The position numbers and the translations under genes are program-made. The notes under the pieces are model-generated. The model made no database searches. It saw nothing but the letters and a program-made list of their open reading frames with translations, and had not been told where the DNA came from. From Bacillota bacterium (lineage in GTDB: Bacteria > Bacillota > Bacilli > Alicyclobacillales > SLC66), in the NCBI GenBank assembly GCA_021805735.1, contig JAJZEE010000014.1, positions 1-50,846 on the forward strand: a DNA stretch of 50,846 nucleotides. The letters run 5' to 3'. This document shows positions 44,552-50,846 of the stretch, piece after piece (position 1 is the first letter of the stretch; every line of letters starts with the position of its first letter).

Positions 44552-45397
44552 TTAACTCAATCCAATTTCATCTTTTGCAGTTTCTTGCCCATTTTGAAAC
44601 ATGATCGTTACTATTACATTGTTTTGTTGCCACAAATAAGTCGTAAGATCATAATTCGTGCCTTGACCTGCTTCAGATTGCAATGTTCCATCAATGCCAA
44701 AAAGCTGGTTTACTTGGTCAACTGTGTAACTGGAATCGATTAACTGAAAGTTTGCATATGTAAAACCACTTGAATCAATCGGAACACTACCTGAACTCCA
44801 CGAATTCGGGTTATAATTATTTGGAATTTTGTTAATTTGATCCTGAATATTATTTGGAATTTTCATTACATTCGGTTTCATACCATAGGCGATCATTTCA
44901 TCGCAAGCTATGGAATAAGGAGTTTTAAATAGTCTTATTCTGTATAAAACTTGATTAACATCCTTCTTATATGAACCGCCTACACTCTTTACGAATTCGC
45001 CATCGACCGATTGAGCGTATATGGAAATTTTATTTAAATGACTTATTATTTGTTTTTGATTATTGGCCATGAGTTGATTCCATTTTATCGAAATACCACT
45101 TATGGTAGGAATGTCTTCAGATATTCTCATGTCCCAAATTTGATTATTCTCCAAATAGCCTGAATCACCGTTAAAATAGCCTGATTCATTGCCGCTCCGA
45201 TAATCTGACAAAGCTTTTTCAAGTCCAAACAAGAATTCATTGATATCTCTCGCTGTATTATTTACCGCTTTCAAGTATACTGCAATGTTTTTATCCTTTA
45301 TCACTTTTGCAGGTTTCGATGCTGCAAACGCTGTCGTATTAAACATCATAGCAACTGCAAACATCACTGCTGAATATCCCAAGGAGAATTTCTTCAT
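44552..45397 (-). CDS. Secreted protein with BLIP/DUF3862-like C-terminal domain
   Basis: A 281-residue protein starting MKKFSLGYSAVMFAVAMMFN with cleavage after AFAA near residue 26. ATG 45397 is preceded by GAGAGGGCG; an in-frame GTG at 45406 is too close to it. The last 80 residues (SSYTVDQVNQLFGIDGTLQS, then a Tyr/Trp strand TYLWQQNNVIVTIMFQNGQ) resemble the SmpA/BLIP-type repeats of DUF3862 lipoproteins. The middle is Asn/Pro/Ser rich. Function unknown; part of a group of three exported proteins on the island. Confidence 0.75.
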   Translation of the reverse strand: MKKFSLGYSAVMFAVAMMFNTTAFAASKPAKVIKDKNIAVYLKAVNNTARDINEFLFGLEKALSDYRSGNESGYFNGDSGYLENNQIWDMRISEDIPTISGISIKWNQLMANNQKQIISHLNKISIYAQSVDGEFVKSVGGSYKKDVNQVLYRIRLFKTPYSIACDEMIAYGMKPNVMKIPNNIQDQINKIPNNYNPNSWSSGSVPIDSSGFTYANFQLIDSSYTVDQVNQLFGIDGTLQSEAGQGTNYDLTTYLWQQNNVIVTIMFQNGQETAKDEIGLS

Positions 45398-45650
45398 TAT
45401 ATACACGCCCTCTCATTTCATGTCTAATTTCCACGTTTTCTAGTATCATCATCCAGTAAATACACGCCATCACACCCAGCACCAAGAGAAAGATAATGCA
45501 ATGATCACTATGGTTATTCTGACAACAATATGCCTCCTGTGCTGTGCTCTTGAAGGATAACTTCGTTTTTACAACGATTTGCTTTCTTATATGATTATAA
45601 ACCCATTATCCGTTTGTTGTATATATGCAACGGACTTAGCACGATAATTC

Positions 45651-45682
45651 TGTAAGCATTCCCTTGGATGGGAGTGCTTACA
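45651..45682. promoter_or_regulatory. Operator-like inverted repeat at the XRE gene start
   Basis: TGTAAGCATTCCC and GGGAGTGCTTACA, 13-bp arms with one mismatch around TTGGAT, directly before the GTG at 45683. The right arm includes the SD. Bound repressor or an mRNA hairpin would block the start. GATAAT at 45643-45648 could be the -10. Confidence 0.65.
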
Positions 45683-45919
45683 GTGACTAGCGAAGAAGCC
45701 TTCGGAATTGTATTAAGGCAGCACAGGCTGCGATTATCGTTATCCCAAGAGGAGTTGGCTATTCGCTCTAATGTGGATCGGACATTCATTTCACACATTG
45801 AAAGAGGCAAACACCAGCCAACCATAACAACAATTTTCAAATTGGCGCAGCAGTTGAACCTGACACCAAGCCAGATGATTCGCGAGGCTGAAGATTTGTT
45901 GGCCAAAGCCACAAAATAA
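45683..45919 (+). CDS. XRE-family regulator, possible restriction-modification C protein
   Basis: A 78-residue single-domain HTH_XRE protein: FGIVLRQHRLRLSLSQEELA, then SNVDRTFISHIERGKHQPTI. GTG 45683 is preferred because GGGAGTG serves as SD and an inverted repeat ends just before it; an in-frame ATG lies at 45668. Size and sequence fit the controller (C) proteins that time expression of type II restriction enzymes. A palindrome at its own promoter fits autoregulation. It is 2-4 kb from the R-M genes and faces away from the TIR genes, so the target is unproven. Confidence 0.82.
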   Translation: MTSEEAFGIVLRQHRLRLSLSQEELAIRSNVDRTFISHIERGKHQPTITTIFKLAQQLNLTPSQMIREAEDLLAKATK

Positions 45920-46146
45920 TTATAATAGAATGGAATAATTGATCATCATTTGTTAAACGGCTTTAAATTTCTACGCAATACCTGAACCTGAATTATCTGC
46001 AGGCAAAGAGGAGCCGCGATAAATGTATCTAGCGACATTGTCATCTCCCTTTCTTACGCAATCATCCCGAACTAATTTTTGTAGACTGATTCCCAAGTTT
46101 CTATTCATCCAACTCCAGCTTTAAAATCAGTATTTTACATCGATTA

Positions 46147-46692
46147 CTAAATTCCCCATAAGCGATAGGTATCCTCAGAGTAATACATGAGACTTCCTGG
46201 AGGCAGATTGTTATGGTTAAACTGTTGAACTGCATCGGCTAATGGTTCCTTTTTGAACGGAACGTGGATTATAGACGCTGTCTGTGCCTCGATTCGACTC
46301 TTTAGTGCTGGGGGCCACCATGTTGCTAACGCACTTGGATTTAATACTCGACCTGCATGCATCGTGTAGGCGGCAATAACGGGGATTTTGCACGTATCGA
46401 CTGCATAACTGATTTCATACGGTATCCAGTCAGGGTCGTTCTTAGTCGTTTCCCCTATTATCAGAATCATATTCTTTGAATTGTTGATCCTTTCAATCAA
46501 CTTCCTCTCAATTACTTCGCGTTGACTACCTTGTCTAATAGAATTCTTCTCATGACTATCGACAAACTTGAAGTCACCTTCATCACGAACATTCCAAGCC
46601 GATAGGAGACGGTAGTACTTAATGTCTGTCTCAGTTTGATTTTCAGGGTGGTCTGCATGAAATGCAATATAAGTGCCGTTTCTATATGCCAT
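46147..46692 (-). CDS. ThsB-like TIR-like (DUF1863) protein, copy 2
   Basis: A 181-residue protein; ATG 46692 follows AAGGGGGAATAGAA. It begins MAYRNGTYIAFHADH, a typical first strand of DUF1863/ThsB TIR-like domains, with INNSKNMILIIGETTKNDPD and IPYEISYAVDTCKIPVIAAY near residues 70-108. Glu93 (PYEIS) occupies the conserved position of the TIR catalytic Glu. Thoeris ThsB proteins sense phage and make NAD-derived signals. It is paralogous to the gene 19 bp upstream (46712); the leader GGAATAGAAATGGC is shared too. It ends with a Tyr-containing segment MYYSEDTYRLWGI. Confidence 0.85.
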   Translation of the reverse strand: MAYRNGTYIAFHADHPENQTETDIKYYRLLSAWNVRDEGDFKFVDSHEKNSIRQGSQREVIERKLIERINNSKNMILIIGETTKNDPDWIPYEISYAVDTCKIPVIAAYTMHAGRVLNPSALATWWPPALKSRIEAQTASIIHVPFKKEPLADAVQQFNHNNLPPGSLMYYSEDTYRLWGI

Positions 46693-46711
46693 TTCTATTC
46701 CCCCTTATTTG

Positions 46712-47197
46712 CTATTGGTTAAATTGTTTGTAGTAATACCTACTCCCCGTCTTCTTCTTCGCTGTTTCATGATAGTAATCAGGCCAGTTCTTAAGAGCAT
46801 GAACAATTGCATCCTGTTTAAAAGGTACATGAACGACAGTTGCATCCCTGACTATCGGAGGACATAATTCTTCGTCCACCCCATTCGTTTTATTCAGATT
46901 TATAGCGATTATCGGAATACTCTTGTCTAGTGCAATTTCCATTTCCCAGCGAACAAACTTATTCAAATTTTTTGTCTTCTCCCCCACAAGTAACAAGGCT
47001 ACTTTAGTATTGTTCATTCGGTTTCGAAGATTCCTCTTTATATTGTCCTCCGTGTACACTCGAATATTGTTTAAATCATGTGCGTTGTTAAACTCAAATT
47101 CGAATTTTTCATTCTCATCCCATGCTTTCAATAAAGCATACCATTTCATGTCAGTGTCAGCGTCAAATATTGTATAGACTTTATTCCTATACGCCAT
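46712..47197 (-). CDS. ThsB-like TIR-like (DUF1863) protein, copy 1
   Basis: A 161-residue protein with AGGAGG before ATG 47197. It begins MAYRNKVYTIFDADTD. The core NNTKVALLLVGEKTKNLNKF and VRWEMEIALDKSIPIIAINL, with conserved Glu85 (RWE), closely resembles ThsB of Bacillus cereus Thoeris. The C-terminus is Lys/Tyr-rich (KKKTGSRYYYKQFNQ). Multiple ThsB copies in one locus are common in Thoeris, where they may recognise different phage cues. It starts 11 bp after the channel-like gene. Confidence 0.87.
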   Translation of the reverse strand: MAYRNKVYTIFDADTDMKWYALLKAWDENEKFEFEFNNAHDLNNIRVYTEDNIKRNLRNRMNNTKVALLLVGEKTKNLNKFVRWEMEIALDKSIPIIAINLNKTNGVDEELCPPIVRDATVVHVPFKQDAIVHALKNWPDYYHETAKKKTGSRYYYKQFNQ

Positions 47198-47208
47198 TTC
47201 TATTCCTC

Positions 47209-47886
47209 CTATTGATCTTTGGTTTCTGCCATTGGCAACGAGCGAGCAAGCACAACAACAACGAAAAAGAAGACAAACACAGTTTCTGACATCGTAAGTA
47301 TACGCCCATTTTGTGTTATAGGGGAAACGTTTGAATATGCCGCTGGGATTGTGTTCGACATGCTGTAGAGAAAGGCTGATACCCAGTTGGGTTTCTCATG
47401 TAACCAAAGAAACTGGCTAGTAAATGCAATTCCGTAGAGATAAGTGTAGCACAGTTCCAGATACACAATGGATATTAAAAAATTCAAGAACCTTCTTCTA
47501 ACCCTATGAAGCGTTTGAAACCTGCCAAGAACTGCGTTTTTCTCCCATACATGATAATAAAAATAGGTAAAGGAATTCGAAAGTGCAAGATAAACAATGG
47601 AGGCGGTGAATATTGCGCCATGACCATTCTTCAATATAATCAAACAGATATATAGAACTTTCAGAACAATAAGCAGGTCGACTACACGATTTGAAACTCT
47701 ACGTTTTAGTCTATTTAATTCATCTTGACTTACACTGTCCCTATACATGCGTTCGACAATTCGAGTGGATAAAAACTTGAACCACTCAGGAAAGTTAAGC
47801 CAGCAAAAAAACGTTATGATGGCATCCATGAGGGGATAGATAAAGCCATTATCTCCTGCCTCTTCGTACCTTCGACCGTTATACAT
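47209..47886 (-). CDS. Channel-like membrane protein, candidate effector
   Basis: A 225-residue membrane protein; SD GAGGCGCAGG before ATG 47886. Helices are predicted at about 68-87, 90-111, 133-156 and 196-216, with a basic cytoplasmic stretch at 55-67 and 124-132. Residues 168-196 (AFLYSMSNTIPAAYSNVSPI then TQNGR) align with the pore helix and filter region of two-TM K+ channels (pattern Y-S-x-T-TVGYG-x-xP-x-T-x-x-GR), but TVGYG is replaced by IPAAYS. This suggests a pore with another selectivity or a gate protein. It is the first of three tightly spaced genes with two ThsB-like proteins. No SIR2, SLOG or Macro domain. Confidence 0.72.
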   Translation of the reverse strand: MYNGRRYEEAGDNGFIYPLMDAIITFFCWLNFPEWFKFLSTRIVERMYRDSVSQDELNRLKRRVSNRVVDLLIVLKVLYICLIILKNGHGAIFTASIVYLALSNSFTYFYYHVWEKNAVLGRFQTLHRVRRRFLNFLISIVYLELCYTYLYGIAFTSQFLWLHEKPNWVSAFLYSMSNTIPAAYSNVSPITQNGRILTMSETVFVFFFVVVVLARSLPMAETKDQ

Positions 47887-47924
47887 TGATTCCTGCGCCT
47901 CACTTATTAAAATTAACTTGGACT

Positions 47925-48740
47925 TTACGGAACATTTAATTGGGCAAGATATTCATCTTGTATTTCTGACGACTGAACCAGTTTATAGTGCCTTTCATCC
48001 TTTATTCGCGCATTCACTCCTTCGCAAGTCATGTGAAACATCGCGATAACATCATTGCTCATAAACTGAACAGCTACAGGCAAGCAGATCAATGTTGGGA
48101 ACTTTGTAGCGCAATAGTTCATATCCTGCGAAAGTTGTACAACTCCAATTTTGTCGTCACCTCCCTTCGCCTGTACAGGAACTATGAAATGCTGTCCACG
48201 TTTGTTGACCCCAACGTAAACCTCGTCTATCTCGATTTGCCCTATTCCCTGAACATTCGTCCTCAAATGATTCTGCAAAGAATATGCGGTAATGCCCAGA
48301 AACGTATCAATGAGCCTGTTGTAGCGAACTTTGCTCAATAGACCCTGTTCATCTGACAGTCTATATCGTTCGATGATCTCTGGTGTGTTATCTGGAATTT
48401 TTATGACCTCAAGCGCTGGGTTGGGCATGACAAATGGGGTCTCAGATAAAACGAATGAATACTGCCCATTTCCTTTACCTACGATTATCCAGTCTTGTCC
48501 CTCTGGCGTACTTTCCTTGACAATTTCGGGCATCTCTTTTCTATATCGAAAACTGTAAACTACATCCCCGACGTTCTTTGGAAGTCCAATGTCGAGCTTT
48601 TGAGCCGCAGTAATAATCTCTTCGCGAGTAAATTCTACGGATTGCATCCCAGGTCGAAACTTAGCGGAGAACACTTCGGAGATTAATTGACCATACTTTG
48701 TATCTGCTTTCTGGCTCCCATTCTTCTCCTTAGCCAACAA
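47925..48740 (-). CDS. Type II restriction endonuclease, PD-(D/E)xK type
   Basis: A 271-residue protein. The TTG at 48740 has GGAGGT 6 bp upstream and overlaps the methyltransferase end by 11 bp. The active site is visible near residues 165-195: QIEIDEVYVG, then FIVPVQAKGGDDK, an (E/D)...(Q)xK arrangement. The N-terminal 100 residues are a helical DNA-binding region. Adjacency to a cytosine methyltransferase supports the call. Recognition sequence cannot be read from this. Leftward, 39 bp from the channel-like gene. Confidence 0.85.
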   Translation of the reverse strand: MLAKEKNGSQKADTKYGQLISEVFSAKFRPGMQSVEFTREEIITAAQKLDIGLPKNVGDVVYSFRYRKEMPEIVKESTPEGQDWIIVGKGNGQYSFVLSETPFVMPNPALEVIKIPDNTPEIIERYRLSDEQGLLSKVRYNRLIDTFLGITAYSLQNHLRTNVQGIGQIEIDEVYVGVNKRGQHFIVPVQAKGGDDKIGVVQLSQDMNYCATKFPTLICLPVAVQFMSNDVIAMFHMTCEGVNARIKDERHYKLVQSSEIQDEYLAQLNVP

Positions 48741-50037
48741 TCATGACCTCCACCCGATTTCTGTTCCTTGTTCCTATAACGTCTCGCGGAACGCTGAAAT
48801 AATCCGCAGCCTGCGTCATATCGAAAGAAACAAGTTTTGCATCGCCTAACTCCACGGCTTCATTCGGTCGCTTTGGCACAATTCCGAGCGATTTAATGAT
48901 CTGACCAGCAACAGACCGAGCTAGCAAAGGAGGCACTGAATTTCCAACCTCGCGAAAACCATGCCATTTCGTTACGTGGAATCTAAACCAGTCTGGGAAC
49001 GAGTGTATCCTGGCCGCCTCACGTACACTAATACAACGAGGATAAATTGGGTGAATTGGTCGTGGACTCGTAAACGCCCCGCGCTTACTGTCCGTGCCTG
49101 CCCTTAGAGTATTTGAAATCCCATCGACATGTAAGCGAAAGAATCGACTAGTCGGTTCAATCGCACCACCTGGTGTATCCGCAAATCGCTTCATAGAGAG
49201 TTCAGTATGGACTGTTCGAAGCGAATTTGTAATGATTTGTCGGTTCCACACGCGCGGATAACTGTAGTCGCTTGGATCGTCCTCGATTCCGTGTAAACGA
49301 CGTGCATATTGAGACTTTGGATGTAATAGATAGTGCATAGAATCGCCGTCTAGTAGCTCTTCGTAAGAGTCAATGTCAGGCAAGTCGCCGATGGCTTCAA
49401 AAACGGAAGGACAGTAAGGCAACCCTGTGCTGTTGGTACTATTTCTTTCTTCAACACCCGTTTTACCTCTTATTAACGAAACTGGAACATGGTATACTGG
49501 AGCGGGCATGTCCAGTCTATATCCGAGCAAAAATAACCTTCTGCGATTCTGTGGAACCCCGAATGAGGCCGCATTTAACACCTTATATTCCACTACGGAG
49601 TATCCCGCCTCGCAGCACTCATCAATTAGCGTTTTTAGTAAATTATGAGCACTTCCAACCGTCAAACCTGCCACATTTTCCATCACGAAGTACTTTGGCT
49701 GTAAATCCCTGATTATTCTTGCGAAATGACCTAACAGAGCGTTCCTCGGATCGTCAATAAGTCTCTTCCCAATGAGCGAAAAACCTTGGCAGGGTGGCCC
49801 ACCGAACACTACATCGAGTTGTCCACGATCAACCCCAAGACGTTCCATTAAAGCGCTAGAAGTTACAGTTGAAATATCCGAACAAATTACTTCCGAACGT
49901 GGAAAATTGAAACTATGCACCGCTGCATGTACGGGATCTATTTCTACCGCGCCAATTACGTCAAACCCTGCCTGTTCAAATCCAAGCGACATTCCGCCCG
50001 CACCGCTAAATAGATCGAGTGCAACTGGTCTATGCAT
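48730..50037 (-). CDS. DNA (cytosine-5-)-methyltransferase
   Basis: A 435-residue enzyme from ATG 50037 (GGGGGAC upstream); earlier in-frame ATGs up to 50100 encode a hydrophobic non-family stretch. Motifs in order: I LDLFSGAGG (8-15), IV GGPPCQGFS with catalytic Cys83, VI MENVAGL, VIII PQNRRRLFLLG, IX/X REAARIHSFPDWF and EVGNSVPPLLA. It protects host DNA from the adjacent restriction enzyme. It is the first gene of the leftward defence operon and is divergent from vsr. Confidence 0.96.
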   Translation of the reverse strand: MHRPVALDLFSGAGGMSLGFEQAGFDVIGAVEIDPVHAAVHSFNFPRSEVICSDISTVTSSALMERLGVDRGQLDVVFGGPPCQGFSLIGKRLIDDPRNALLGHFARIIRDLQPKYFVMENVAGLTVGSAHNLLKTLIDECCEAGYSVVEYKVLNAASFGVPQNRRRLFLLGYRLDMPAPVYHVPVSLIRGKTGVEERNSTNSTGLPYCPSVFEAIGDLPDIDSYEELLDGDSMHYLLHPKSQYARRLHGIEDDPSDYSYPRVWNRQIITNSLRTVHTELSMKRFADTPGGAIEPTSRFFRLHVDGISNTLRAGTDSKRGAFTSPRPIHPIYPRCISVREAARIHSFPDWFRFHVTKWHGFREVGNSVPPLLARSVAGQIIKSLGIVPKRPNEAVELGDAKLVSFDMTQAADYFSVPRDVIGTRNRNRVEVMIVG

Positions 50038-50209
50038 TGCAAGTCCCCCAAGTGTCACGATTAAACCAATTACCATTGACGACATAAGAACGTACATCAC
50101 AATCTAATATAAGCGATATGTTCCGCTATGTACACAAGGCCGATATTGACTTGGGTTATGACAACGCACACATATGGCAATAAAATACATTAGAAGGCAG
50201 GTGTCCATT

Positions 50210-50620
50210 GTGACCGATCACGTATCTGCTGAAACTCGCTCTAAGATCATGCGTGCCGTTAAATCGAAAAAGACAGGGCTGGAAGAGAAAATTGCCGCAA
50301 ACCTACGCAAACGAGGAATACATATGCGAAGAAATGTGAACTCGCTCTTCGGAAAACCAGACTTCGCGCTGAAAGGTAAGAAGGTTGTAGTTTTCATCGA
50401 CTCGTGCTTTTGGCACGGTTGCGAGTCACACTCTCACCTGCCAAAATCGAACATAGAATTTTGGTCACGAAAGATTAAGCGAAATCGGCAACGCGATAGT
50501 GCGGTCAACGAGTATTACAAGTCAGTGGGATGGAAGATTCTCCGTTTCTGGCAGCACGACATTAAAGCGAATATTGATGAGGTTATAAACACAATATGCA
50601 GAGCGGTAAATGATGAGTAG
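50210..50620 (+). CDS. vsr: Very short patch repair endonuclease Vsr
   Basis: A 136-residue protein from GTG 50210 (SD AAGGCAGGTG); an in-frame ATG at 50174 adds an unusual N-terminus. Family motifs: SAETRSKIMRAVKSKKTG, KPDFAL with Asp51, VVFIDSCFWHGCESH (zinc ligands) and GWKILRFWQHDI. Vsr nicks next to T:G mismatches from deaminated 5-methylcytosine, which is why it accompanies the cytosine methyltransferase here. Divergent from it across 172 bp. Confidence 0.95.
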   Translation: MTDHVSAETRSKIMRAVKSKKTGLEEKIAANLRKRGIHMRRNVNSLFGKPDFALKGKKVVVFIDSCFWHGCESHSHLPKSNIEFWSRKIKRNRQRDSAVNEYYKSVGWKILRFWQHDIKANIDEVINTICRAVNDE

Positions 50621-50846
50621 GAAGTTGCCATTACACATCGAGGTTTACATGCTGATTTGCCACTGACACATGGTAATCCCTGCAAATGGTTTTAATCACA
50701 CCATCCCGCCATTCATCTAAACCACCATTCCGTTCGCAAGTTCAACGAAGTTCTCCCTACCTAGCTTCCTTTACTCTTTCTATCCGATGGGCGACACGTT
50801 TAGCAGCCAATAGTGCCTTATCCAGGGTATCGCAGTCGCTGGCCGT
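50621..50846. other. Right end of window
   Basis: No complete gene. A leftward frame enters from the edge (see 50757-50846). No attachment site or RNA gene seen. Confidence 0.4.
50757..50846 (-). CDS. C-terminal end of a leftward gene (partial)
   Basis: Thirty codons open to the right edge, ending DTLDKALLAAKRVAHRIERV, then KEAR and TAG. Helical, basic, plausible gene end; family not recognised. Confidence 0.3.
   Translation of the reverse strand, partial: TASDCDTLDKALLAAKRVAHRIERVKEAR

Overview
The window looks like chromosomal DNA of a spore-forming member of the Bacilli, probably a relative of Alicyclobacillus or Sulfoacidibacillus. The basis is strong AGGAGG-type ribosome binding sites, the spore coat genes cotJA, cotJB and cotJC, a lipoprotein signal with a lipobox, and a moderately GC-rich backbone. 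The genus is an inference from general gene content. The backbone is interrupted by two clearly different accessory regions.

Layout. 1-11 kb is backbone: a partial secreted GLUG/TIG surface protein divergent from a large ATP-binding LuxR regulator, tRNA-Ser(UGA), a secreted deacetylase-like protein, a CPA1 cation/proton antiporter, a GtrA-like protein, moeA and two membrane proteins. 11-18.5 kb is a decayed pair of tandem integrative elements at tRNA-Leu(CAG). An 82-bp piece of the tRNA gene and its flank is repeated 5,839 bp away. Two different truncated tyrosine recombinases share one leader, two toxin-antitoxin pairs (RelBE-like and HicBA) precede copies of the same 76-bp terminator/SD module, and there are a serine recombinase, small coiled-coil proteins and frameshifted helicase-like and DUF932 genes. 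18.6-36 kb is backbone: a split cotJ cluster, an MFS exporter, moaA, a heterodimeric ABC exporter, an orphan molybdate permease, a DUF309-thioesterase fusion, a C1B aminopeptidase, a proline iminopeptidase-like hydrolase, a second MFS exporter and a prolyl oligopeptidase. 35-41 kb holds a peptidase S41 gene split by an in-frame stop and two tandem paralogous esterase lipoproteins, one frameshifted.

41.06 kb to the right edge is a visibly more AT-rich genomic island. It begins at a 3' fragment of an RNase P RNA gene that lacks its 5' half, next to an intact XerC/D-type integrase. Three secreted or anchored proteins of unknown role follow, then an XRE regulator with an operator-like inverted repeat. 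The last part is a defence block read leftwards: cytosine-5 methyltransferase, PD-(D/E)xK restriction enzyme, a channel-like membrane protein and two ThsB-type TIR-like (DUF1863) proteins. A divergent vsr mismatch endonuclease lies beside the methyltransferase.

The most interesting candidate is the last block. Two ThsB-like sensors sit in one tight operon with a membrane protein that has a K+-channel-like pore region but a changed selectivity filter, and with no SIR2/SLOG or Macro-domain ThsA in view. This could be a Thoeris-like signalling system with a channel effector, coupled to a restriction-modification system. Several accessory genes carry frameshifts or stops while the core genes are intact, so either the accessory regions are decaying or some indels are sequencing errors.
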